DNA of 64,000 nt from Pontibacterium granulatum. GTDB taxonomy: Bacteria; Pseudomonadota; Gammaproteobacteria; Pseudomonadales; Balneatricaceae. Both the position numbers and the translations under genes were made by a program. The DNA lies in assembly GCF_029961155.1 (NCBI RefSeq), contig NZ_JASBRH010000015.1:1-64000 (forward strand), given 5' to 3'. Shown here in pieces: positions 47,930-56,943 of the stretch. The first letter of the stretch is position 1. Every line of letters begins with the position of its first letter. Under the pieces are notes generated by a model, which was not told the origin of the DNA, made no database searches, and was given only the letters and a program-made list of their open reading frames with translations.

Positions 47930-49129
47930 TCAGCGGCCCTTCAACACCTTGTTCAGTGCATCCACGAAGTAATCCATACACTGATCGTTAAGCCCGGCAA
48001 CGTTCATGCGACTGGAGTCGATCATGTAGATACTGTGCTGGGTCCGCAGCGCTTCAACCTGCTCTGGCGTGATACCCAAGAAGGAAAACATACCAAACTG
48101 CTGCTGGATAAAACTGAAGTCCCCCTCGATATCAGAAGCGGCAATCTTTGCTACCAACCCCTGACGCAATTCCTGAATGCGATTGCGCATCCCTTCCAGT
48201 TCATCCAGCCACAGCGTTTCCAGCTTTTCATCCGCCAGAATGGTTTCCACGATTGCTGCACCGTGTGACGGCGGCATCGAATAGTGGCTACGGATTTTAC
48301 TGAACAACTGACTGCCTGCATTACGGGTCTGTTCTGCATTCGCCCCTACGATAAACAGTGTTCCTGTTCGCTCGCGGTAAAGACCGAAGTTTTTGGAGCA
48401 TGAGGTAGCCACCAGCATCTCCGGCATTCGCGCAGCCAGCATCCGTACGCCGTACGCATCCTCATCGATACCGGAGCCCAGCCCCTGGTAAGCCATATCC
48501 ACAAACGGGATCAGCCCTTTGCGCTCTAGCACGTCAGCCACAGCATCCCACTGCTCACGGCTCAGGTCGGCACCACTTGGGTTATGGCAACATCCGTGAA
48601 TCAACACGAAATCACCAGCCTTGGCACCTTCCAGTGAATCCAGCATGGCATCAAACTGGATCGATTTGTTTTCATAGTCGTAGTACGGGTACTCAACAAT
48701 TTCGAGGCCCGCGCCACCCAACAATGGCACATGGTTGGCCCAGGTTGGTGTACTCACCCACACCCGACTTTCACTGTTGCAGCCACGCAGGAACTCAGCC
48801 CCCATACGCAACGCACCACAACCACCCGGGGTCTGGGCAGAGACAATACGACCGTCGCTCAGCGCAGGATGATCGGCACCAAACACCAACTTGCTCACCA
48901 GTTCATTAAACAGTGGAGATCCTGCTGGTGCGGTGTAGCTTTTAGTAGTTTCACGCTCCAGCAGGCGGGACTCCGCCCACTGAACAGCCTGCATGATCGG
49001 CGTGTGTCCCTGATTATTTTTGTATACACCAATTCCCAAATCGATCTTGTTGGGATTGGTGTCTTCCCGGTAGCTGAGCATCATCGCCAGAATCGGGTCT
49101 TGTGGAATCGCTTTCAGTGCTTCAAACAT
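47930..49129 (-). CDS. Aromatic amino acid aminotransferase (TyrB/AspC type)
   Basis: Class I PLP-dependent aminotransferase of 399 residues. K246 in TSCSKNFGLYRERTG is the PLP lysine, N183 and D211 contact the cofactor, and the substrate-binding arginine lies in IDSSRMNVAG. It probably converts aromatic amino acids to aryl-pyruvates with 2-oxoglutarate. It follows the indolepyruvate oxidoreductase gene by 18 nt, which supports aromatic catabolism over aspartate metabolism. Confidence 0.92.
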   Translation of the reverse strand: MFEALKAIPQDPILAMMLSYREDTNPNKIDLGIGVYKNNQGHTPIMQAVQWAESRLLERETTKSYTAPAGSPLFNELVSKLVFGADHPALSDGRIVSAQTPGGCGALRMGAEFLRGCNSESRVWVSTPTWANHVPLLGGAGLEIVEYPYYDYENKSIQFDAMLDSLEGAKAGDFVLIHGCCHNPSGADLSREQWDAVADVLERKGLIPFVDMAYQGLGSGIDEDAYGVRMLAARMPEMLVATSCSKNFGLYRERTGTLFIVGANAEQTRNAGSQLFSKIRSHYSMPPSHGAAIVETILADEKLETLWLDELEGMRNRIQELRQGLVAKIAASDIEGDFSFIQQQFGMFSFLGITPEQVEALRTQHSIYMIDSSRMNVAGLNDQCMDYFVDALNKVLKGR

Positions 49130-49147
49130 AACTTTATTCCTATCCGC

Positions 49148-52100
49148 TTATACGCCCAGTCCGTTCAATGCAGCCAGCAGTTCCTCGGATTGCTGACGCG
49201 CCTGCTTCGCTGCCTGCTCTTTAACCGGACCAAAGCCACGAATCTCATCCGGGACCTGAGCCAGCTTGATGGAGGTCTGGTAGTTCTGCGTGTTCAGACG
49301 GGTAACCAGCGTTTCGACCTGTGAGATGTACTCGTCACGCAACTGACGCTCCAGCTTACGATCCGGGTGATAACCAAAGATATCCAGCTTGGTACCACGC
49401 AACTTACGCATCTTCGCGACGGTACCCAGCGCTTTAAGCATCCACGGGCCAAAGGTCATCTTCTTCGGACGCCCCTGTGCATCCTGCTTGCGTGCCAGCA
49501 ACGGCGGCGCCATGTGGAAGGTGATTCGGTAATCGCCTTCAAAGGTATCGCTCACTTCGTTCAGGAAGTCGGAGTCGGTGTACAGACGCGCTACTTCGTA
49601 TTCATCTTTGTACGCCATCAGACGGAACAGCTGTTTGCTTACAGCCTCGGTCAGCGCTTGGGAATCTACACCCAGCGCGCTTTCTGCACCTGCAACGTTG
49701 TTCACCAGTTCACGGTAACGTGCCGCGTATGCTTCATCCTGGTATTTGGTCAGGAATGCGGTATTCCGGCTGATCTGCTCATCCAGCGTCAGTTCCGGTG
49801 CAGGCTTGTGGCAACCGGCTGACTGCTTGACAAACGCCGGCTCAACCGCCGCGATACGGCCCCAGTTGAACGCGGTCTTGTTCTTATCGATCGCAACGCC
49901 GTTCAGTTCGATCGCCTTCAGCAGTGCCTCCAGCGATACCGGTACCAGACCAGACTGCCATGCGAAGCCCAGCATCATCACGTTGGAGAACACGGTGTCG
50001 CCCAACAGCGCCTCCGCCAGACGGTTGGCATCGATCTGAGACAGACGGTCGTCGCCCACTGCTTCGCCCAGAATACGCACACGGCGGGTGGACTGCATAT
50101 CGGCATCGCGATAAAGCACGTTGTCCGCAGTGGCGATCTCGGCCAGATTCAACACCGCACGGCTATGATCCTTGCGCAGCACACTCAACGCCTTATCAGA
50201 AGTGGCAACAACCATGTCACAGGCGATCATCGCATCGGCCTGACCGGTTTCAATCCGCACCTGATGGATAGCGTCCGGCTGTGGCGCCAAGCGCACATAA
50301 CTCAGTACGGTACCGCCCTTCTGTGCAAACCCCATGAAGTCCAGCACAGTCGCACCTTTGGATTCCAGATGCGCCGCCATGGTGATCAGCGCACCGACGG
50401 TTACGACACCGGTACCACCAACACCACCCACCAGCAGGTTGTAGACCTTGTTCAGTTCACCGACTTGAGGCTTAGGCAGTGCCGTCAGTTTCTGATGGAA
50501 CGCTTCACCGATAGAGACACCGCCGCCCTTGCGCAGCTGACCACCTTCGATGGTGACGAAGCTTGGGCAGAACCCGGTCACGCAGGAGAAATCCTTATTA
50601 CAGGAGGACTGGTCGATACGACGCTTACGCCCCTGCTCTGTCTCACGCGGGATCACCGACAGACAGTTGGATTGCTGCGAGCAGTCACCACAACCTTCAC
50701 ACACATTGTGGTTGATGAAGGCACGGCGCTGAGGGTCCGGGAACTGGCCGCGCTTACGGCGGCGACGTTTTTCTGCGGCACAGGTCTGGTCGTAGATCAG
50801 TACGGTCACACCCGGGATCTCCCGCAGCTCTCGCTGGATTGTGTCCAGCTCATCACGGTGATGAAAGGTCGCAACGGACGGGAAGATACTCTTATCGCTG
50901 AACTTCTCCGGTTCGTCGCTCAAAATCGCGATCCGTTTAACTCCTTCTGCGAATACCTGGTTGGCAATCGCGGGTACAGTGATCACACCGTCAACCGGCT
51001 GGCCACCGGTCATCGCCACCGCGTCGTTAAACAGGATCTTGTAGGTGATGTTGGTGCCCGCCGCCAGTGACTGACGGATCGCCAGGGAACCCGAGTGGAA
51101 ATAAGTACCTTCACCCAGGTTCTGGAATACGTGTTTGTTTTCGAGATAACGGGACTTGGAGATCCAGTTCACACCCTCTCCGCCCATCTGAATCAGGGAT
51201 TCAGTCTTGCGGTTCATCCAGGAGGCCATAAAGTGACAGCCGATGCCCGCCTGAGCGCGACTGCCTTCAGGTACCTTGGTGGAGGAGTTGTGCGGACAGC
51301 CGGAACAGAAGTACGGCAGACGGCGCACACCACCCGGATCACACACGGAACTGCCGCGCACGCCGATCTCAGCCAGTTGCTCTCGGAAATCATCGCCCAA
51401 GAGTTTGGTGATGCGATCAGCCACATAGCGCGCCAACATGTTCGGCCCCAGCTCTCCCACGTATGGGATCAGTGGTTCGCCGTTTTCGTCGCGCTTACCG
51501 ACCACTGTGACATTGATGGTCTCATCCGGCGCTGACATGTACTCCTTGATCTGGCTTTCGATGATGCCACGCTTTTCCTCGACAACCAGCACTTCCTGCT
51601 TGCCGCGGACAAAGTCCATCACACCACTGCGCTCCAGCGGCCACACCATACCGACTTTGTAAATATCCAAGCCCAGCGCGCGACATTTTTCTTCGTCCAG
51701 GCCCAGCAGCTCAAGCGCTGCCATCAGGTCCAGGTGCGCTTTACCAGTGGTGACGATACCAAAGCGGGCATTGTCGTTGTCGTAAATACGCTTATCGATC
51801 GGGTTGGCGCGGGCAAAGGCAGCGACTGCCGCCAGTTTGTGCTCGATACGGGTTTCCAGCTGAGGCCCTGGCAGGTCCGGCCAGCGGTAGTGCAAGCCTC
51901 CGTCCGGCACCTCGAAGTCTTCAGGAATGTTGAACGTTGGCAGCTCGTCAATCTGCACGGATGCAGCGCTCTCAACGGTTTCGGAGATCGCCTTGAAACC
52001 AGTCCACATGCCGCTGAAACGGGACATGGCAAATCCCCAGAGGCCAAACTCGAAATACTCAGAGATGCTCGCGGGGTTGATGGTTGGCATAAACCACGCC

Positions 52101-52630
52101 ATGAAGGCCACGTCGGACTGGTGCGGCATACTGGAGGACACACAACCGTGGTCATCACCGGCTACCACCAGCACACCACCGTTTGGCGAGCTGCCGTAGG
52201 TGTTGCCGTGTTTTAGCGCGTCTGCGGCACGGTCCACACCCGGTCCTTTGCCGTACCAGATACCAAACACACCATCGACATTTTTGTCCTGATCGGTTTC
52301 CACCTGCTGGGTACCCAACACCATGGTCGCGCCCAACTCTTCGTTGATCGCAGGTACGAAGTCGATATCGTGATCTTTAAGAAGGTCTTTTGCCTGCCAC
52401 AGAGCCTGGTCATACCCACCCAGCGGAGAACCACGGTAGCCACTGATAAAGCCTGCGGTATTGAGATTGTTCTTGCGGTCCAGCTGGCGCTGCATCATCG
52501 GCAATCGCACCAGCGCTTGCGTACCGGTCAGGAAGACACGACCGGTTTCACGGGTGTAACGGTCTTTAAGGGAGTAGTTGTCCAGAGAGCCTTGCTCCGG
52601 GCTCTGCACCTGGCTCTTGTCATGGCCCAT
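49148..52630 (-). CDS. Indolepyruvate ferredoxin oxidoreductase family protein
   Basis: A 1160-residue fused 2-oxoacid:ferredoxin oxidoreductase that oxidatively decarboxylates aryl-pyruvates to acyl-CoA using TPP and iron-sulphur clusters. SGYRGSPLGGYD and EELGATMVLG lie in the N-terminal domain, the TPP region includes GEGVNW and NDAVAMTGGQPVDG, and cysteines CEGCGDCSQQSNC begin a ferredoxin-like segment. The gamma-like domain starts around VGGVGGTGVVTVGAL. GAGG lies 8 nt before ATG 52630. Upstream is a perfect Fnr/Anr box, fitting an oxygen-sensitive enzyme. Confidence 0.95.
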   Translation of the reverse strand: MGHDKSQVQSPEQGSLDNYSLKDRYTRETGRVFLTGTQALVRLPMMQRQLDRKNNLNTAGFISGYRGSPLGGYDQALWQAKDLLKDHDIDFVPAINEELGATMVLGTQQVETDQDKNVDGVFGIWYGKGPGVDRAADALKHGNTYGSSPNGGVLVVAGDDHGCVSSSMPHQSDVAFMAWFMPTINPASISEYFEFGLWGFAMSRFSGMWTGFKAISETVESAASVQIDELPTFNIPEDFEVPDGGLHYRWPDLPGPQLETRIEHKLAAVAAFARANPIDKRIYDNDNARFGIVTTGKAHLDLMAALELLGLDEEKCRALGLDIYKVGMVWPLERSGVMDFVRGKQEVLVVEEKRGIIESQIKEYMSAPDETINVTVVGKRDENGEPLIPYVGELGPNMLARYVADRITKLLGDDFREQLAEIGVRGSSVCDPGGVRRLPYFCSGCPHNSSTKVPEGSRAQAGIGCHFMASWMNRKTESLIQMGGEGVNWISKSRYLENKHVFQNLGEGTYFHSGSLAIRQSLAAGTNITYKILFNDAVAMTGGQPVDGVITVPAIANQVFAEGVKRIAILSDEPEKFSDKSIFPSVATFHHRDELDTIQRELREIPGVTVLIYDQTCAAEKRRRRKRGQFPDPQRRAFINHNVCEGCGDCSQQSNCLSVIPRETEQGRKRRIDQSSCNKDFSCVTGFCPSFVTIEGGQLRKGGGVSIGEAFHQKLTALPKPQVGELNKVYNLLVGGVGGTGVVTVGALITMAAHLESKGATVLDFMGFAQKGGTVLSYVRLAPQPDAIHQVRIETGQADAMIACDMVVATSDKALSVLRKDHSRAVLNLAEIATADNVLYRDADMQSTRRVRILGEAVGDDRLSQIDANRLAEALLGDTVFSNVMMLGFAWQSGLVPVSLEALLKAIELNGVAIDKNKTAFNWGRIAAVEPAFVKQSAGCHKPAPELTLDEQISRNTAFLTKYQDEAYAARYRELVNNVAGAESALGVDSQALTEAVSKQLFRLMAYKDEYEVARLYTDSDFLNEVSDTFEGDYRITFHMAPPLLARKQDAQGRPKKMTFGPWMLKALGTVAKMRKLRGTKLDIFGYHPDRKLERQLRDEYISQVETLVTRLNTQNYQTSIKLAQVPDEIRGFGPVKEQAAKQARQQSEELLAALNGLGV

Positions 52631-52683
52631 GCCATATACCTCAACAATGTGTTTTTTATTCTTATCTGGCGGGGTCCGAGTTA

Positions 52684-52697
52684 TTGATCTGGATCAA
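52684..52697. promoter_or_regulatory. Fnr/Anr box
   Basis: TTGATCTGGATCAA is a perfect TTGAT-N4-ATCAA site. Its centre is 60 nt upstream of the oxidoreductase start. A minus-strand -10-like AAGAAT at 52659-52664 places it near -40, the class II activator position. It also lies 150 nt before the divergent Lrp-type gene. Confidence 0.8.
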
Positions 52698-52845
52698 TCG
52701 CCATCAATTTGAGAAATAGTCTATGAGGTTTTAGGAGAAAGGTGCTTTCGAAATGGATATCAATTCCCTTTAAATAAGAAAAGATCTAAACTTTAAAGGC
52801 GCCTAAACGAAACAATCTTTCACAATAACAACAATCAGTGAATAT

Positions 52846-53319
52846 ATGTCTGAAACACTCGATCGTTATGACCGCCTTATTCTGAAAACCCTTCAAGAGG
52901 ATGGTCGCATCTCCAACCAACAACTGGCCGATCAGGTAGGTCTCTCCACCGCCGCGTGCTGGCGTCGCGTAAAGGCACTGGATGAACGTGGGATATTGAA
53001 AAAGCACACCACACTTATCAGCCCGGAAGCGATGGGCTATGACCTGTGTGTGTTGATCATGGTGACACTCATTCGCCACCAGCAGGACCACACCAAAGAG
53101 TTTGAAGCAGCAGTGAAAGCGTGCCCGGAGGTATTGCAGTGCTATGCAGTGACAGGGGATGCCGATTACGTACTGCGTGTGATCATCCCTAACATGGCCG
53201 CCTACGATACGTTTCTGAATGAAAACATCTTTACCCTACCGGGCGTTAATCAGGTGAAATCCAACTTTGCACTGCGTGAGGTGAAGTATGAGACCGCCAT
53301 TCCGGTCGACACTGTTTAA
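52846..53319 (+). CDS. Lrp/AsnC family transcriptional regulator
   Basis: A 157-residue regulator with an N-terminal helix-turn-helix (ISNQQLADQVGLSTAACWRRV) and a C-terminal RAM/AsnC ligand domain with VTGDADYVLRV. It is divergent from the oxidoreductase-aminotransferase operon and probably controls it in response to an amino acid. No strong ribosome binding site is visible. Confidence 0.93.
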   Translation: MSETLDRYDRLILKTLQEDGRISNQQLADQVGLSTAACWRRVKALDERGILKKHTTLISPEAMGYDLCVLIMVTLIRHQQDHTKEFEAAVKACPEVLQCYAVTGDADYVLRVIIPNMAAYDTFLNENIFTLPGVNQVKSNFALREVKYETAIPVDTV

Positions 53320-53333
53320 GATGAACAGCGCGT

Positions 53334-53693
53334 TTAGTGTGAATTAAATCGCTCCTGAATCATCCGCAAAACCTCCGGATCGATACTTGTGTTGAACGCT
53401 GACTGAGCCGTCGCGACGGTGATCGCGACGAATATTCCCGTTAGCATAATCCCAAGAAAAGCGATGATCACGGCCAGAACACGCGATACCCGCCGCATAG
53501 GCCGAATGTCGCCGTACCCTACAGTTAGCGCGGTGATAAACGACCAATAGAGTGCATCAAACCGCCCCCAGCCCTCTATGCGGCCGACGACCTGCCCCAC
53601 CAACACGATCAATGTGCCGAGCATAAGAAGCAGCGGTGACGCAAGATAGACGCCCCAAAAGAACAGCTGCATAAAGGTTAGCGAAAATTCCAT
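53334..53693 (-). CDS. Two-helix potassium channel protein
   Basis: A 119-residue inner-membrane protein with an outer helix, a pore helix with selectivity filter TVGYGD (residues about 57-62) and an inner helix. This is the minimal Kir/KcsA-like pore (Ion_trans_2). No RCK/TrkA-N domain is attached. It presumably forms a homotetramer passing K+. It is convergent with the Lrp-type gene. Confidence 0.88.
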   Translation of the reverse strand: MEFSLTFMQLFFWGVYLASPLLLMLGTLIVLVGQVVGRIEGWGRFDALYWSFITALTVGYGDIRPMRRVSRVLAVIIAFLGIMLTGIFVAITVATAQSAFNTSIDPEVLRMIQERFNSH

Positions 53694-53745
53694 AACCTCA
53701 AGTGTAGCTGTTACAAACCGCTAAACCGCCTCGTTTACCTGCCAA

Positions 53746-54960
53746 TTAACTCCGGCATAACCCCAGGGCATCAGCGCCCCTCTGTTGCTGCCAGGCCATA
53801 AACCCAGTCACGCAGACCATTGCAGCCCCGGCCACCGCCAGAACAAGATAGAGAAAAGACAAAGAGCCGGTGAGGTTCTGAATATAACCTGCTGCCAGAT
53901 TACCAGCGCTTCCCCCCAAGGCAGACGCCACCATCCCCAATCCACTAAGTTGCATCGTGGCGATCGGAGAGTAACGCTGTGCAACCCAGGAAGAGACGAT
54001 GCCCCAGACTGGAAAATACATCAGCCCATAACCGGCGCCCACGACAAGCGCATACTCAACCGGATCGTAACTGAAAGCCGCCAACCCAAACGCAAAACCC
54101 AAAGACATTATGAGCAACGCGGTCACATGGCCCTTACGATCAGCCAGCCATCCTGCGGTGATGCCCGCAACCATTCCACTCACGCCCAACATGGTCCATG
54201 TCGGCCCCGCCAGCGTTTCAGATTGCCCCAGCTCATCCAGATAGGCGTTAAGCCAACTGCTGAAGGTGATGCAGCACAGGCCAATCAGAAAATAGATCAG
54301 ACAACTCAAAAAGGCCCGCCTTTCCGTCAGAAATGCTCTGAATAGCTGTCGGGTCGAAAGCACCGCAGTTTCAGATTCGGCGAGTTTGTAATTTTGGCAA
54401 GGCGATGCATGAGCCGGTAGCGAACGCATCATCTGAATTGTCACCAACACCACCGCAGCACCCACACCGGCCACCATCACCCATGCACTTTGCCATCCCC
54501 AGATCGGCACCCACCAGATAAGAATCAATCCATTGATACCATACCCCCAAGCTGTACCGCTTCCCGCTGCTGCCAAAGACAAAGCGGCCCTATCCTCTGC
54601 TACATGTTGACTGATCAATCCCACGATACCGCTCCAACACACTGCAGCACTGAAGGCCAGCAGTGACAGAACTGGGATAAGCAGCAGTGGACTCGATGTG
54701 AAGGAGAGAGACAGCAGCAGAAGCGAACTACCGCCCCCCGCCATCAGGATAAGCTTTTCAGGTGTAAAATAGCGCCCCAGAAAGCCAACAGACAAGGCGC
54801 CCGACAGGTACGCAGCCTGGGTTGCTATTCCAACTGCAGCCAAGTGCCAATGGGTCAGACCGAGTGTATCGCGCATAAACGGGAACAGGGCCGCAAACAG
54901 AAACACACCAAACCCATGACTGAGCACCTGGTTCGAACCCAATATAACTGTCATCTTCAT
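53746..54960 (-). CDS. MFS transporter, YbfB/YjiJ-like
   Basis: A 404-residue 12-helix major facilitator protein. The loop after helix 8, GWLADRKGHVTALL, is a typical MFS motif A-like segment. ATG 54960 has GGAGG 8 nt upstream; the longer frame adds 26 non-hydrophobic residues. The substrate is unknown. It is divergent from a LysR gene that probably regulates it. Confidence 0.87.
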   Translation of the reverse strand: MKMTVILGSNQVLSHGFGVFLFAALFPFMRDTLGLTHWHLAAVGIATQAAYLSGALSVGFLGRYFTPEKLILMAGGGSSLLLLSLSFTSSPLLLIPVLSLLAFSAAVCWSGIVGLISQHVAEDRAALSLAAAGSGTAWGYGINGLILIWWVPIWGWQSAWVMVAGVGAAVVLVTIQMMRSLPAHASPCQNYKLAESETAVLSTRQLFRAFLTERRAFLSCLIYFLIGLCCITFSSWLNAYLDELGQSETLAGPTWTMLGVSGMVAGITAGWLADRKGHVTALLIMSLGFAFGLAAFSYDPVEYALVVGAGYGLMYFPVWGIVSSWVAQRYSPIATMQLSGLGMVASALGGSAGNLAAGYIQNLTGSLSFLYLVLAVAGAAMVCVTGFMAWQQQRGADALGLCRS

Positions 54961-55088
54961 CACAGCTGCCTCCACAAAGAAAATACCGCGACACAATTGC
55001 GGCAAGTAGGAAGCGCATTCTAGAATGCTTGACCGCATTCAATATATCTAATTATATTGACCCCTACCTTCAACAAAATTGAATCCTA

Positions 55089-55946
55089 ATGAAAGACCTG
55101 CCAATCACACTGCTCAGAACATTTGTCACCGTGGCGCGCACGCTTAATCTGACAAATGCCGCTCAGCTACTCCACAAAGCCCCTTCAACTGTCAGCATGC
55201 AGTTGAACCGGCTGGAGCAACTGTTGGACGCAACCTTAATGGAACGCGGGCAGTACGGTGTAAAACTGACGGCAGCCGGCCGGCAACTTGAAAGCGACGC
55301 CCGCCAGTTGATCAACCTACATGACCAGATCGTTGGCAACTACCAGCATGGCACTATCAACGGCACGGTGCGCCTTGGCACCCACGATCAGTACGCAACG
55401 CGTGTGCTGACACCAATACTTGAAGCTTTTGTCCACTCCTACCCGGAAGCCAACCTGGAAGTCTTTAGCGACCATCGCCCTCAGCAACTCAAAAAAATGC
55501 TGGACGACGGCAAACTGGATATCGCGCTGGTAGAGATGCCACTGCTCTCAGAAGGTGGAGAACGATTGACGCTGGACGAGCTGGTTTGGGTACGGTCACA
55601 GACTCATCAAGTGGAGCAGCGTGAGCCACTGCCTCTGGCCGTATTCCCTGAAGGCTGCTACCACAGGGAATGCGCGCAGAGCACACTCAAGCAAGCGAAA
55701 ATAAACTATCGCATCGCATTTAGCACCCAGAGCCGGGCGGGTATTTTGACCGCTGTCCGGGCGGGTATTGGTGTGGGGGTCCTCCCTCGTTCAACCGTCG
55801 AACAGGGCATCTCGATCATTGAGTCAGGCTTACCAGCCCTCCCCAAAACCAACACCACGCTCTTCGTTGCGGATCACGCAAATGAAGCCACTCTCAGACT
55901 GTGCGATACAATTCGGGAGGGGGCTACTAACGGTGCACTGCACTGA
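55089..55946 (+). CDS. LysR family transcriptional regulator
   Basis: A 285-residue LysR-type regulator. The winged HTH is near residues 5-65 (LNLTNAAQLLHKAPSTVSMQ) and the substrate-binding domain runs from about 90 to the end (GTVRLGTHDQYA). Its start lies 128 nt from that of the MFS transporter, so the shared region is the likely operator. The effector is unknown. Confidence 0.92.
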   Translation: MKDLPITLLRTFVTVARTLNLTNAAQLLHKAPSTVSMQLNRLEQLLDATLMERGQYGVKLTAAGRQLESDARQLINLHDQIVGNYQHGTINGTVRLGTHDQYATRVLTPILEAFVHSYPEANLEVFSDHRPQQLKKMLDDGKLDIALVEMPLLSEGGERLTLDELVWVRSQTHQVEQREPLPLAVFPEGCYHRECAQSTLKQAKINYRIAFSTQSRAGILTAVRAGIGVGVLPRSTVEQGISIIESGLPALPKTNTTLFVADHANEATLRLCDTIREGATNGALH

Positions 55947-55986
55947 CTAGAGTGCACGCCCCCGCAATCTTGTACATTAAAGCCAA

Positions 55987-56943
55987 CTAGTTAACAGGCA
56001 CACCAAACCGGCTCTGCACAAACGCCACTCGATCATCCGGTGTCAGAGCGAGCGACTCCATCTTAGAAATGGTCTTTAGTCTGAGCCTCAATCCCTGATG
56101 ATTCGCAATCTGAATCGCCAGCCCCGGACGAGCATTCAACTCCAGCAGCATCGGCCCTTTGTAAGCGTCCAGGACCACATCGACGCCAAGATAGCCTAGC
56201 CCTGTCATTTCGAAACAACGAGCGGCCATATACAGCAGGTGATGCCAATCCGGAATTGCAACCTCTTCCAAGGCTGTACCGGTGTCGGGATGGTGGGTTA
56301 CAGGTCGGTCAAACTGAACTGCATGCGATGCGCACCCTGTGGCGATATCAATCCCCACGCCTACGGCTCCCTGATGCAAGTTTGCCTTGCCGTCGGAAGC
56401 CGCCGTGGATAAACGCGTCATTGCCATGACCGGAAAACCACGAAATACGATTATTCGAATGTCCGGCACGCCTTCATAACTGTAACGGATAAACCGGTCA
56501 TCGAAGTGGATCAGATCTTCGATGATAGCCTTGTCCGGCTGCCCACCCAAGGAGAACAGTCCCGCGAGGATATTAGAGGTATGGCGCTGGATATCAGCCA
56601 GGGAGAGCGCCTGATTGTTCGGTTTATAATACTGCTGATCATCGTGATCATGGATCACCAAGATCCCTTTGCCACCGCTGCCTTTGGACGGTTTGATGCA
56701 AAACGCGGCCTGATTATGCAAAAGCGTCTCAATGTCATGAATCTCGTGCTGGTATCTAATAACCCCCACCAGCCTAGGTACGTTTAAACCAGCGTTAATC
56801 GCCAACTCTTTAGTTTTGAGTTTGTCATCCACTAAAGGGAAAAGCCTGCGTTCATTGTGACCGCCGATATACTCAATATTACGCCTATTCATTCCCAGCA
56901 CACCGAGCTCGCGTAGTCGCCGTGGTGAGATCAGCCATTTCAT
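55987..56943 (-). CDS. Alpha-L-glutamate ligase-like ATP-grasp protein
   Basis: A 318-residue RimK-related ATP-grasp protein (TIGR02291-like). KPSKGSGGKGILVI is the ATP-binding loop, and LLELNARPGLAIQIAN carries the metal-binding Glu/Asn pair. It could add glutamate or another amino acid to a peptide or protein; the acceptor is unknown. The ATG overlaps the stop of the 7TM gene (ATGA), so translation is coupled. It is last in a conserved three-gene operon. Confidence 0.9.
   Translation of the reverse strand: MKWLISPRRLRELGVLGMNRRNIEYIGGHNERRLFPLVDDKLKTKELAINAGLNVPRLVGVIRYQHEIHDIETLLHNQAAFCIKPSKGSGGKGILVIHDHDDQQYYKPNNQALSLADIQRHTSNILAGLFSLGGQPDKAIIEDLIHFDDRFIRYSYEGVPDIRIIVFRGFPVMAMTRLSTAASDGKANLHQGAVGVGIDIATGCASHAVQFDRPVTHHPDTGTALEEVAIPDWHHLLYMAARCFEMTGLGYLGVDVVLDAYKGPMLLELNARPGLAIQIANHQGLRLRLKTISKMESLALTPDDRVAFVQSRFGVPVN

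Noticed and set aside
50165-51070. A 301-codon frame antisense to the indolepyruvate oxidoreductase gene
   Set aside because: It is a shadow of the highly conserved oxidoreductase coding sequence.
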